DNA of 64,000 nt from Corticium candelabrum. Lineage: Eukaryota; Porifera; Homoscleromorpha; Homosclerophorida; Plakinidae. Position numbers and translations under genes: made by a program. Where the stretch lies: positions 1,248,521 through 1,312,520 of the forward strand of contig NC_085087.1 in NCBI RefSeq assembly GCF_963422355.1, written 5' to 3'. How positions within the stretch are numbered: position 1 is the first letter of the stretch; the number at the start of each line of letters is the position of its first letter. Shown one piece after another: positions 23,554-38,500 of this stretch. The notes under the pieces are model-generated. The model saw only the letters and a program-made list of their open reading frames with translations, did no database searches and had not been told where the DNA came from.

Positions 23554-26500
23554 ACAAACAGCACATGAGGTCGCACAGTGAGCACGAAGGAAGGCTTGGC
23601 TCGAGAGGCTAATGTGTACATACCATTGGAACACGTTAGGGTACGACATGACAACCTCTAGACCACTTGAAAACGCAAGATTCGTTAAGTTAGATAGACA
23701 TGACTATCATGAGATGCCAGTTTCAAGAGCGTCAGCTTCTTCTTCCTCATCATTGTCGGCTAGGTGTCACTGAATGCTACACGCAAACGCAATTTTGCGC
23801 ACGTGCACGTGACCAAGCATGTGTACACGCGTGCTGAGAGTTTTGAACAAAAGCTCGGCTTTTACATGCGACTAGCTTGTACACAGTATGAGGTCTTCAA
23901 TTTGCGGCTTATATGTGAGGTCGATGTTTATACACAACAATACAGTAGCTCTAGACAACTTGTTTTGTGTGAAAAATTCTATTGCGGCTACACCTCTAGA
24001 TCATAACAAATGTCATTCCTATAGAATTGCGACGTCGACATTTCGTGATGAAAGCAAGCCAATTTCTTTTGCCTTCTGCTTGGAGGTGTTGGTGTTCTAA
24101 CTACGGCAAGAAGAGGTATATCACGTTTGCAATTGCATTCAACATCACTTCTGCGCACTTATTTTGCGTTTGTTCGTGCCATTCAAAATGTGATTCTTGC
24201 CTAACTGTAAGCAGGAAAATTACTTCAGGTTTTTCAACCATGAGACGTGTCGAGAACTTTTGACGCCTTGTCTTACGTGTACCTAGCTTCCTGTAACGTA
24301 AATAGGGTAGCAGCAGTTACTGTTTGTTATTTGAACGTAAGTAAGGTAGCAGGTTCAAATCCATTTTAAAAATCCTTTTTCTTAAATGTTTCTTTTTTCT
24401 ATCATCAAAAGAATACAGATCGGTTTATTCTACGTCGTTTCCCAAAGTTTCATGTAGCAGTATTCCAAGTACAACATTCAAAACCACTTCAATTATGCCA
24501 AATCAGACTAGCTCTACAAAAATTTTCTAAATTCAACCATTCTCATTTCATGTCAGTGTGCAGAAGTCGTTGCATCAAACTCCCAATTCGAAAGCAACTG
24601 TTGCCATTTTAGTAGAGAAGACAATCTGCACTAAAAGCCATCTTTCTTGTAATTCTGCTAAAGTCATAACTACGCTGCACTATAGATATAATAAACCCCA
24701 TTCAGAGTACCAGGTAAGATGCATCTACTTGATACCTGCCAATAGCTAGTACATCCAATGCTCACCTAATCTGTACACCTGAGTACTTGTGATTGTAAAT
24801 TTCATTGTCCTCCAACACACCACCCCCTTTGTCATAGAAGTACACACCGACCTGCTTTCCATTGTGTATTCTATTTCTTCTCAACAATGGCTGACTTCCT
24901 TCAACAAACGTCAGTAACACTACTAAAGCAAACACTAGCTACTGTACATGTAATTTGTATTACCAGTGGTAACCCATACTCCTGCTAATGTGTTGCCATA
25001 GATCTCATTTTCCTCAACTGTTCCCATGCCTCCATCATGAATGTAAATACCCCCATGACATCCATTATGGATCTTATTTCTGCGAACAAGTGGATTGCTG
25101 CCTGAGCGTATCTGAACGCCAGCCAATGTGTTCCCTACGAGGTACAAACCAAGTTAGTACAAGTTAGCATCTAGTTTCATCCTAGTTGCTCATACTACAT
25201 TTTTGCTTGCCTCTGAGCCAGTAAATTCAAGTCTAATTCAAGGAAATCTGTTTAAGAAGTAGGAAGAAATTGATCTACTAAAATGTGGTATCGTCTTCTT
25301 TAAAGTAGGGTTACCTATTGTGTTTTCTGGCATATAGAATCATATGGTCACAATGCAATTAATATAGGCAAGGTAAAGAAACAAATTAAGAAAAAATAAT
25401 GCTCACTACAATTAACACAACCACTAGCATGAAACTAAGTTAGATGTAACTTTAAATCTACTGCATTTCTTTCACCTGCTGTTTCAATAATTAATGTACT
25501 AGTTATTTCTTATTGTACAACCATGGTCATGTGGTACCCATGTGCCATTTCTTCTGTTACATTGCTGGGAGACTGTTGAAATATGAGAATACCCAAACAT
25601 AGCTCTAAATGCAACAATGCTATAAACTAACCCTCAAATTAGTCATAACATGTTAGCTAATCAAGTATTCAAATCATTCACTACAGATCTTACTTAACTA
25701 ATTCTTATTCTCAAAAACAAAACGATCTAAATAATTTTACTGCAAAGATTCCACATTAATAATCTTGGATTAGCATTAAGATTAGGGTTTGGGTAAACCT
25801 TGAAACTCTTTCAGATGTTGGTTGACAAGAAAAAGAGTAATGTAACCCTTCAAGACCCTTTCAGGTGTTAATTAGTAAGGAGAGAGAGAAACTTTTAGTG
25901 TGTTTAGTTTTAGCCTCAAAAGTAGTTCTGTTACAGTCCTTTGCTTGTATAACTGTGTCTATAGTCTTCAACTGGTTTAACAAGTACTTCAGAACATTCT
26001 ACTTCTGTTGTAGTGCTACCATGCAGCTTTGAAAATGCTTAATGTAGTGTATACCTTGATATGTGGCATTAAATGATTTTCATACAGTACCGGCAATAAG
26101 TAAGCTGACAGCGATACGATACGATACGATACGATACGATACGATAGGATACGATACGATAGGATACGATAGGATACGACACGATACGATACGATACGAT
26201 ACGATACGATACGATAGGATAGGATACGATACGATACGATACGATACGATAGGATACGATACGATAGGATACGATAGGATACGACACGATACGATACGAT
26301 ACGATACGATACGATAGGATAGGATACGATACGATACGATACGATATGATAGGATACGATAGGATAGGATATCATACGATACGATAAAAGATACCATGTA
26401 GGATAGGATAAGATAAAAGATGACACCATACAATTAAGATAAGATACCAGATGGTACGATATATGATACGCAATACGATATACAATACGCTAAGATACGC

Positions 26501-29500
26501 AATACGATACGATACGCAATACTATACGATACGATACAATACAATACGCATACGATAAAAATGTTAGGTTACTTATTGCCGGTACTGTACTTAGATAAAC
26601 AGACAGAAAAACAGACATACAGACAAACAGACATACAGCCAGACAGACAAATAAACAGACAAAAAGATTGTTTTATTCCTCAATAAACACTATTACATGA
26701 TCTAGTCACAAGACGGTAACAGTTGTAGAATTTCTAAATCAATGAACATAATGCTGAATGCCTCCGTCATATATAAGAAGTCCTCTAATCTACACTGTTA
26801 ATTAATGAATCAACTTAGACACTTTTCTATTGATCACTATTGCATTGCATCTCTGTATACTCACTGATAGCTGACATCTCCTCCTGTCCTGGAAATCAGC
26901 TTCATTGTTTCAACCCATCAAATCTCAGGACTTCTTCCATACCTGGTCCAAATATTCCTCTGCCATAAGTTCCCAGAAACCATAGTGTTAAAAAACAAGG
27001 ACATGTACAGGTTGATCATGATCCATATTGTGATATTTGATGAATATATTTCTTGTCTTTTCTCAACTCCCTTTTCTTGGCTGAATATCCTGATTCTACT
27101 GCAACACATTTTACTGTGTCAACACTCAAAGGACGGCCCATCAACACATACAATTCAATGCTGAAGTAGCTGTTGGAAGTGTCAAATGCTACAATGCCTA
27201 GTCGGTTTTCAGAGTTTGAGTAACTGCTTCTAATTTGTACCTCCTTCAGACCTTCGCTATACGTAGAGATCAAACCATTATGTTAACACACTGAGGTCCC
27301 TTCAAACACGCAAGTTAGTAAAGACAGAAAGACAGATGTTTCTGCAGGTTTTTAGTTTGATAGAGGTTATGTGCTATTGGAATCGACAGTAGAGTTGCTT
27401 ATTTGTGCTGTATGTAGATTTCAATGTTGTATAATAGACTTGGCCTTGAATGTCAATGCTGTAAAAACTGCAGGAAATATATCATTGTAGTACTTCTCAA
27501 TCGCTGAAACATGCTCACAAGTACCAGGTTCACAACATATTGCTGCTTCAGCAGGAACTGATACTACATCAAGCAATTAATCTTCCCACCAATTCAGAAT
27601 ATCTTATCAACTGTTCCTCATTAACTTGATACCAGGCCAGATGTTTGCCTTTTTTCATTGTCTTCTCATTCATAATAATCTTCTGCTTCCAATCAAAAGT
27701 AATAAACAATGTCACCAATAGGTGATCTAAATTCCAAACTTCACTATCAATGACATTCATGTTATAATTTGAAGACATAATATCCTGAGTCACAATTGCA
27801 TAGTCAATCCTTGATGAAGACTTGTAGTCTGCAGAGAACCACATATCCTGACTTACACTAAGGTTGTTTCCACACACACACATTCCATAATCATACATGA
27901 ATGTCCAAAGAGCCTTACTAAATCGAGTAGATCTGGTTTTCCATAAATCCACATTAAAATCCTTGATACAAAGACAGCTTTTAAAGTTGACTGACGATAA
28001 TATACTGTCTAGGTCTCCTAATTGCTCCATGAAAATCGTCAAATTATTTGAGATCACCGTAGTCAACAGGCATGTACACTGCCACTATTAACCTTTTGCC
28101 TCCATAAGAAATAACTGCTGCAGCTATTCTATCACTTCCTGAATCAATTGATACCATCTCATGCATATGTTTGTGCCACAGAAGTGCCACACCTCCAAAC
28201 GGTCTCCCAGTGTAAATTCTATTCTTTTCAACTTAAACACACATCAGCATCAACTTGGTCGATAAATTCAAACTCTGCAGGATTAAGCCAGTGTTCTTGA
28301 ATAGCAAGAATATCTGAACTCCTAAATGATGCCTTAACATCTTCTATAGAACACTTAAAAATCTCTACAATTATAATTATTAATCGTTAGTACAGGATTC
28401 CCAGTCACAGAGCCAATGCCTCCATACTTTCTAGCTCCATTTACCATGTTTATACTACTAGTCATCAATGTCATCATACCGTGAAGAATAAGCTCGGCTT
28501 CAGTACCCATGACCGTACCTTTATGCCTTTAGGCCAAACATCAGCATTCAAAAGAATTTCCCTCTTATCCAATGGAATTCGTACTCAGGCACTAACAAAA
28601 TTATAGATTTTAGAGTTCAATATCCTGCAGACGAACATTTGTGCATCATTCTCCCGCAAAAATGTCTCAATCTCTCTTTAGTAATATCTTCACCAAGATA
28701 TCCGAGATATATACTCCAAGAATCTATAGGTCTACTAGTAGCAACTCTGATCCTATGGTGTTCTGAACCACTCTGATCTCTATTTCCACATAGAGTTTTG
28801 ATCTTTCTCCTACGAAGACTGTCAACTAATGTCCATTCACCATAATTATTCTCACCACTTTTAAATTAACTTCTTGCTGCCCAGTTCAGCATATCCGTTG
28901 TTACTGAGGCCATCATCCTTACCAACCAACCTCTTCAGCGTTCTTCTCTGCTCTTCTTCTTTATCAGTATTCTGAACTGACTTTGTCTTGATGGCCTTTG
29001 CATAACTATGGGGCTTTCTGTTAAATTTCTAGTCTTCCCATTTGTCATCTGTTTCTAGATCCATCTTTGTTTCTCTTCCTTTTACACCAGTCTCCTTTCT
29101 TCTTCTTTTTATTACTTTCCATACAAATTTCTTCATATGAGGTTTTCACCTCATTAATTTTCTCATGTACCACTTCTACTTCCCTTGACAAGCTCTTGAT
29201 TACTCCACTAAACTCCTTGGTCATTTCCTCACACACTTTTTCTATTGCTACTGCTGCACCATCACATTTTTCAATTTCAGCATCCTCTTTAATACCCTTC
29301 ATCACCAATTCCAGTGCAGTTGATAAGTTGATTAGCACTTTGGCATAAACTAAACTGTCATCTATCTCCTCCATACGAATATGGGGAAACCTATTAATTT
29401 CAATGGCAACAAATCGTGGCAGTACAACATTCATCTGGTCTGTTCATCATCACAGTAGATGGGTTAGTGACAAACTTGATAAAAAAATAGAATTGCATAA

Positions 29501-32500
29501 AACTAAATATTTTAGGCTTAGAATTTATGGTTTTAGATAAGTAAAACATGCTGTTTTAAAATTTTAAATTAGTGTCAATTTTATCTCTAGATAGAATAAC
29601 AAATATGTTGCATTAATTGATATTTCTCTATCAATGCATTGAATATGCTTCTATGAATTTGAATTTATACTTATAGAGATTCAAAGTCAAACATAGCCAA
29701 AATATTTTTGATTGTAAACTATAACCAGAGAACGTCTAAAAATATTTTGAGAAAGTGATGGGTATATGTAGGGTTTTCAACTTTTTGTATATGTACTTAT
29801 TTCATTTATGCTCATTACCTACATCACCTCTAATTACACACCCAGAGTACTGTCACGCATGACGGCAGCGCAAATGTAAAGACTATTATGCACACAACTG
29901 CTGCAAGCAATCTAGGTTAAAAGAGATGAGCATGAATGAAATAAGTGCATACTCATCCCTACATAACCATCATTTTTCAAAAACACTATACTTGTTTTAT
30001 TCACTTTTTAGTTAGGTAGATGAAGTAGTAGTACGTACTACTGCTGTGCACTCTCTGATAGCATCGACCAAAGGAGCAAGTACAGTCTGGTCAACAATTA
30101 TCTCGGAATTAGCTGCCACTCCCCTCAGAGAACAACAACAATATCCTCGACATGCCCATACGATAACTTCATTAACTTGATTCTTTCTGACATCCACAAG
30201 CTTCAATTGCCATTGTGACAGCAATGTCGTGATTCAATAGGTTTAGTGTCCGACGTTTTATCGTATCTTATGTGCAGAAGATCACACTAAGTGCCAAAGT
30301 CCCATTCGAACAAATTTTTCTGAATGGGATTTCAACATTTACGACCGATACAGAGCTGTTTCATAGTACAGAATGACTCCCTTCAATTGTAAAAAAAGTG
30401 CCATTGCAATTTCAACATCGGCAATGGAACAGGAACATAACCATCAAGATGTGCGAGTACGGTCTGATTAACTGGGCTAACAAACATTGATTTGCTTTGC
30501 TGATGCCCAAAAACTTTTTAGGTTGTTCCATAAAACAGCACAGACAATATTTAGGGTTAGTAGCTAGACAACACCTAACGTCGAAATCTTACCAAGACAA
30601 ATTCGTCTTGGGCTTTTTGCAGTACAGTACAAGACGTTTCTGAAAATGACTAGACTTTGCAGGCTGTGTAAGAGTGAGCGAAATGTGTATCTATTCCATT
30701 CAGAAAGTTCAACGTCTCAGCCAAAGACGAAAAACATCAAATCCCATTGGGACAAAAGATTCTTCCCAGTCCCATTTGAACAAAAGAATCCCAGTAAGAA
30801 GACGAACCCGGCTGCTATTAACAGAGGAATGACAGGGTTCTGAGTCTGTTCATGGATTTCCTCAGAATTCACCTGAGTCCGGATTTCAGTATCATGACAG
30901 ACCTTGCAGGATCAGCCTATTGTTTCCCGAATCAACTGCCTCTACTAGTCTTCGTCCTGATATTGTGGTCTGGAATACAAACTTAAGAAATCCTGGTTGT
31001 TTGACCTGTCAGTACCATTCGGATCAATTTCTGAAGACACTTAAGCCCGTAAAGATCATCGCTATTCACAACTTGGCTGTGACGCCAACAAAGAGTACAA
31101 AAAAAGCTTCTTCATCTCCTGGTTGGATCAAGAGTTCTCATTTTCCCGGAAACTCGTTGATCCCTATGTATGCTGTGCAGGCCTCTCAAATGTGACCTAG
31201 ATGCTCTGTTTACAGATGTCCTCTTTTCTGTCTTGTGAGACTCTTATTGTTGCTGCTCGGCAAGAAAAGACACTGCCGATTAGCTCTAGTATATTGTGTT
31301 CTAACTATTGCAAGCCAATAGGTGTATTTGGTGCTTATTGTCAAGTTTTATGTAGTTCGACTGGACTGACACAGTACAGTACTACAGGATTTTCTACTTC
31401 CGTTATTGTACTACCAGTCTTGTAGATGCTTGTTGTATTGCATCTCGTATCTCTTGATATATTACGATGTACGATCTTCATAAATAGACATAGATGTCAA
31501 AACTCAGATTTCTAGTACAACAATTATTTAAGATAAATTTCAAAAATCAAATTTTCTAGTACAACAAAACAGGTCAATTAAATGAAAACTATCCACCAGA
31601 TTACCATTAATTTCTGACATAAACTACTACCCACATATTAAACACTTATCAGCAGATGATAGCAAATTTAGCCTTGACTCTGGCTAGTCCCCAGCGCTGT
31701 ACCACTTCCTAGGTACACTGGTTGCAAAGTTGCTTTTAGAATGTTCGCTTTATTGGCTTGGTTTATTTGGTTTTTAGAATCCCCACTTATTGGCTTGGTT
31801 CATTTGCCCAGAAAGTTTCATTCATGGGTCTATTGCAATAAATGAACTTCACTATAGTTATCGTGTGACTACAACATCCGTCTTTACCTGTATAATGCAA
31901 GCAAGCCTGCATACTAAAAGTTCGAATACAGTGGATAGATAAATTAATATTATTTATTATACAGTTATTTATAACATAGTTAGTTATTTAGTTCTTGTTA
32001 TTACTCCTTGACGAGTACTTTACAGTGTGCTAGATAATTTCGAAACCTGCTGACACTATCCATTATAAGAATTCATTGTTGCCAGTAGTAGCTATCTTGT
32101 AGTTGTATGGCAATAAAAAATAGAAAACACAGACAGACAAATATGCAAGTACACATCCATGCAGACCAAAAGTGCTCAGGCCGTTTTAGAGTACACTACT
32201 GGCTTAGTCACGTGACTTTACAAATACCAAACAATTACATTGATCTAAACAAATTGCTCACCATAAATGTCATTACTCTCTAGTAGTCCTCGCCCATTTG
32301 AAAAGATGTATACCCCACCTTGTTTGCCATTATAGATTTTATTTCCTTTCAAAGTTGGGTTACTGTCAGACGTTATCCATACACCAGCATATTGGTTACC
32401 AAATATCTGATTTTCGATAAACTGACCACGACCCTAAACAACAAGTTATCACACGTACTGTCATCCTCAGTGTACAAACAATGCCTACTGTCCAGTTTGC

Positions 32501-35500
32501 CACACCATCTTTATCTACTACACTTTGCCTACGCATATTACCAGCTAATAAGAATGACTGCAAACGGTCAGGCCAAGTAATGTAACAAAGTTCATACCTG
32601 CTAACACTAAGGGCGCGTTCGATTGAGCTCTTCCAGCCTCTTCCAGAAAAGTCTGGAAGAGCACGCCCCTCTTCCAACTTCTACCAGTGCAGGAGCTGGT
32701 AGAGGTTGGAAGAGGGGTGAGAAGACCCAACTCTAACGACTCTGCTGCTCGTTGGAAGAGCAAGCCCCTCTTTCAACCTCCACCAACTCCTGCACTCGCC
32801 CCTCTTCCAACCTCTACCAGCGCAGGCAGCAGTTGGTGGAGGTTGGAAGAGGGGCGTGCTCTTCCAACGAGCAGCAGAGTCGGTAGAGTTGGCTCTTTTG
32901 ACTATAGCAGCAGAACTGTAGAAGTTGGAATAGAGGCGTGCACACGGAGCCTCTTCTGGAAGAGGCTGGAAGAGCCCAATCAAACGTGACCTCAATGACT
33001 CAGAAAGTAGATCCAAAATGCTAATTGCCTACCTTCCCTTTTACCTATCCCACCAGCAGAGACGTAAAGGACAAGTGATGCAAAAAACACTTAAGAAACC
33101 ATACATGTGTAATAATCAACTTTGAACACAACCATGCCAGTTTTACCAAACACCTTAGCAAAAGATCCATTATGCATTCCTCCAATTTGTGACCATTTAG
33201 AACCTTTGAGCGTAGCATGGACATATGTATTTAGCAGTACGGTACCTGCCTATGTTTTATTGCTTACCAAATCATGAATGTAGACTCCTCCAGTCTTTCC
33301 ATTGCATATGTTGTTCTTCAGCACAATTGGATTTGCCTCATTCTTTACTTCCACACCAGCAATCCTATTCTCGGACACAGTATTACCCTCCAGTACTCCT
33401 TGACCACGATCAAAAACAAAGAAACCAACATCACGACCTCGATAAACTTTATTTCTTCGAAAAATTGGTGCAGCTAAGTTTCTAATCCAAACACCCGCCA
33501 GTTTGTTGTTGGAGATATCATTATTGCTGTAGAGACCAGCAGCCTCGTTGTCAACGTAGATTCCAACACTCTCAGAGTCACAAACTCGACAGTTCTCCAC
33601 AACAGGACAAGCGCCACTACCATGAACATAAAGACAAGCTCCACCTGACAAAAAAACAACATTTGCCAAAGTGATGCAAAAAAGCAATAGCTTAATTAGT
33701 AATACACCAGACATATGAATGAACACAAGAAAGTCAATGCTCAACCCTCATTCTTATGAAGACAACATTTTGATTGCTTGTTATGGCAGGTGTACATAGT
33801 CCTATAAGAACCTCGTCAATATGTTCTGTCATCTTGACATACATGTATTCTCTCAGCTAGTTTCCTCCAGTGTCCTGTTTGTCAACTTGCATGTAGCTAA
33901 TGCAGTATCCAACCATCCATCAGTCCATCCGTCCGCCCGTCCGTTCGTCAGTCCGCTTGTCTGTCTGTCTGCAATCAATGTTGGGCAAAGCAGTATCAAA
34001 TCTCACTGACAAGGTTGCTTCCTTCATCATCAGTGCTGTTCAAGGCATTTTACCACACAAAGTCAACCTATTGAAGTGGAACAAGTCGGACAACAGAGAA
34101 TGCCCTCTATTTGGCACAAACATTTGGCACAAACATTCAAACTAAACGTGACACTACCAGCACCCACAACAGTGTCAATACCAATTGCAAAGACTGGAAA
34201 GAACCAATGAAAAATAATTTCCAAACAAACAGACAAACAAACTAGAGTGTCATGGTACAGATCTCACCATCTGCACTACTGGTAATGAAGCAGTCTTGAA
34301 TAACAGGGCAACAATTGCTAGGAATATCTATGCAGTAGTAAGGAGGGACGTCAGCTGAATCCACCGGCAAACCACCCTAAAATGTCAAAGAACAGATCAG
34401 CAACTGCGCTACAATCACCAAAAAGACAATGCAAGCAAACCTTGACAGCCAAATTAGCAAGCACTGAGTTTCGAGATTGTGGTCTAAACTCTACAACTCT
34501 ACCAGTAGATGATGTTAAAACAACATTTCCTGTCAAAATACATCAACATTATAAGAACAAAAATGTACAAAGCTGCTTAAAGCACATTCTATAAATCTGC
34601 AGATGTGACGCAGAGACAGCTAGCCATAGTTCAAGTGGGTCATGTTCAACTGTCATGTCATGATAAATTAGCACAAGGATATGTACAGGATTTGAGATTT
34701 GGAAAGATAAACTACACCAACCGAGAAAAACAGAGCTATATGCATGATTTACTCTCAAACTGCTTTAGGAAAGTTGGGCATGCTAACTAACTATACAAGC
34801 GATGTTGAAAAATAGAAACATCCACCTGATGCGAAGTGCACGGAAGGATGCCGTCGTTGTCTCACCGTGATCTCGGCGTGATTGTGAAATTCAGGCAGAT
34901 ATCGTCTTTATTATGCTGCCGTCTCCGGTAGTTATGATCATGGATCCGTGCACCACAGCTCGTTCACGACGTGCCTCCGTGAACCTTGGTTTTTTCACGG
35001 CATGTCACCGTGCACCTCAGACTTTCATGGCGTGTTATTAACCTGCATGACTGGATCACGGACGTGAACGTACTTAGCTCGTACAACGCGCTTTCCTTTG
35101 ATTTACATGTAACCAACACGCAGAATTATCTACAAAAGAACCGTGGGACCGTTTTTGAAAAATTGAATGACACTGCCGTTGTTTCCACAGTGTTAGAAAT
35201 CTACCACGTCTAGATGTTCGTATATGCATCGCTCTAGGAATGAAATTTAAGATCCATATAGAATGTGCACTATTGTACGTGTACCAGAAGCTTATGCGAT
35301 AGTTGCTTATGTATTTAGTCATTTCTTTACAGACAGCATATCCTTTTGTCCGCAAGACAACTACAGTCAGGAATGCGTAGTCAATTAGCAAGTTTCAGGG
35401 CAGTTGCTAGAAGTAATTGACGCTTTTATTCCACCGCTTACCTCTAGACCAATCAAACAGCAGTAATAACATTGTTGTGCATTTTTAACTGCGCAGCGGT

Positions 35501-38500
35501 CATAAGTTCTTGCTCCAGCTGTCTGCATTGCAACTCTATCTAACTTCACTGCAATGGCTAGAAGATTTCGTAAAACTTTCGAGAACTTTGACAGACTACG
35601 GACATACACAGCTGAGAGAATTGGTACAAGAAGAAGAAAATCAGAAAATGGTGTTTCGGAAGATCACAATGTGTCTAGTGGTTTTTAGACTTTGAAAAAC
35701 AGTTGTCGGTAGTTATACTATGTCGTATTCTAGCTTCCTTTACATTGGAATAGCCGCATTATAAGAATAATAAATGTATAAACTGCAATACAATTGCTGG
35801 CGTGTCTCTGCCGTAATCCGTTGAAATCCTGTGAATACCAGAGGGATTTACTCGTTAGTCCACTGTATACTGTACCAGTACCAATGTAATTACGAGTAGT
35901 TCCAGCCGGTGTCACACTGAAATACCTGTCGAATACACTGATGTTTTCATGACGTAATTCGCCTGGAATTACCAGCCGGTACCACGCCGTGCACTTCGCA
36001 TTGGGCAGCTCTTAACAAGAAGTTTTCTGAAAAATTTCAAAGCTACTCAACATCATGATGGCATTAAAGTTTCAAAGAATCTCTATCCTTGGAAACGTTA
36101 AAATAATTCTTGAAATTTAGGTAAAGGACATCTCTTTATTGCAAATGTCCTCAGCAAATCTGCAAAACAGATTCTCACCTTTCAACTAGCTGTTGTCATA
36201 ATCATTATGTTGATCTAGTACAACTCACCTATAATCCAACTCTAAGACTCTAGTGCTATCCTTCACATTACAGCATCATCACTACCTCATCTTTGAGGGG
36301 GAAAATCCTGGGATTCCAAAGTACTGCATGAATCTCAGACCCACACTCGATCAAGCACTACAATGTATCCTCACAAGTCGTCTCTCACAAATTACAAGCC
36401 ATATTCACCACATTTGCAAAGTCCAAGACACTACATGGTACCATCACCCAAAAGGCCAAGGCCAGTGGAGATCGCTCTATTACGTTTTGAACCTAAACAT
36501 GTTGTAAACATGTTCAGAATCTAAACACGTTTTCTAAACAATTTTAGAGTTGCATGTTCATTAAAACACACCCTATGTTTATCAAGTCCTCCAGAATCCC
36601 ACTAGTCCAACTCAAAGGCAAATATAATTTTAAATATAATGCTTAGAAAAAACCAATTTAAACATTCTATACATGTGTGGTATCACATCACTATGGTATA
36701 CCACTGCTTCAAATTGATTGCTTTATCTGCAACACTCACTGTACCTGCCCCAATGATTGCCACTGGTCTGTCAACAACTACGTGTTCACAATATGTTCCC
36801 GGATGGACTACTATCATTTGTCTTCCTACATATTCATCTTGCGCCAATTGTAATGGACAATTAGCAAGTGCATCATTAAGATGTTCAAAATACTAGAAAA
36901 CAAGAAATACATGCATGCATACAGAGAAAAAATGCCAAATCTAATAGAACATTAACTACAAACCTGTCGTGGCAATTGATGACCACCTGACCGGACTAGG
37001 TTAGACATACCACATGACACGTGATAGCTGCCATGCTAATTAAATCACAAATATGTTAAAATCACTCTCCATACTCAAATCAATTAGACAGTAAAACATC
37101 TGCAAAAGCTAGATACCCAAACAAAGTTGATAATTAGTTTGTGGTGTTTCAGTTAAAAGTGATGCAAGCACCATTGTCAATTGACATCGTTGATCAGCTT
37201 TGTTACCCTGACGCCACAAGGTAGGGAAACCTTGATAAAACTTATTCAGTCATCAAAACAATTTGTGGCTAGCCTAATTACAGCCTGACCAAGACAATGC
37301 TGGTTATGGGTGCTGTTCATATAAGTCTGCCTCTACCAGAATACTTGTTTTAGAGTTATGTATAGTTAAAACAATGTTACCCTGTGTAAAAGCAGCATGA
37401 AGTATTTGAATATGCTGCATGTGAGTTTACCTATAGCAACGTCCTAAACTAGTGCACCATCTATCATGTAACAACATGCCATTTAAACACAGCATTTTCT
37501 CACATAGCAACACTGAGTACAAACACTGTTCATTTGCCTCATCATTACTGATTGAAATACCTCACATTATGGTTAACTGCTAATATACAAACAATTCCTT
37601 GTAAAGCCATGACAGTTACAACTAACCGACAGTAGAATCCTACATGTACACATAGCCAACAACCTCTCGATGCGGCTTCTCAATATTCAAATAAGAAAAT
37701 TTCTGCTATGCCTGCCTTGTGTTTCTTCACAGTACCAATCTTAAGTTATCCTTGCTTGATAATTATTTACTTGAAATTGGCACTGAGTATGTCTATGCGT
37801 ATTATTACTACAACGTGCAAATACATAATTCTAAGGTAAATAAATAACTTGCCATGGTACGAAAATGTGATTTCCAGTCAATGTCAGGATTTGCTGATGG
37901 TGAGGTGAAAGATCGAATGCTATTTTCAGAATCCGTAGAACTAATTCGTGATGGAACAGTAGGAGATGAAGGAAGTGACATGGTTGACTTTGATAAATGC
38001 TGCTCAAAGTCAAAAGCAACAGGCATCTCATACACAGCATTGAACAGCCTCCTCCTTCATAATGTATGCAACAGAAATGTCACTTTCTTCATTTCAAAAT
38101 AGACACAATAACATCAATGGAACACACCATAATGCCTTGTCACTGCTGACTCGATTAAGGCGCTTGGATACTTGTGAAAGTCGACATAGATCGAGCTCAT
38201 GGCAATACATACAAACACACAGCAACAGCTCATCTGGAAGATCTTCAAGGTTATTCACAGCTACAAGAAAAAATTAAAAACATCACCACATAAAATACAC
38301 AGTCACCTATGTACTGCAATGATTACACTAAATCTGTATTTATGTATGTACATGTGCAATTGACCAATCTAAGTATAGTGCAGCTACCATGGCTATAACA
38401 ATTGTAAAGTTACAACAGACAGGAAGTTAGATCTACACAATTACATTTAGTCTACAAGTGCAGTACAAGTACAGCAGTACAGAATACGTTACCAACTCCA

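Noticed and set aside
25310..25335. Twelve-base microexon-like segment (AG-AAAACACAATAG-GTAACC) in FBXO11
   Set aside because: It would insert four codons at a site where direct joining of the flanking exons already reproduces the conserved beta-helix spacing; probably a decayed duplicate of the exon 11 start.
26016..26433. Long open frames on both strands with repeated SYRIV or RYDTI units
   Set aside because: A pentanucleotide array stays open in any frame without stops; the encoded repeat follows from the DNA repeat.
29067..29348. 93-codon plus-strand frame rich in Phe/Ser
   Set aside because: Antisense shadow of the LINE coiled-coil ORF on the minus strand.
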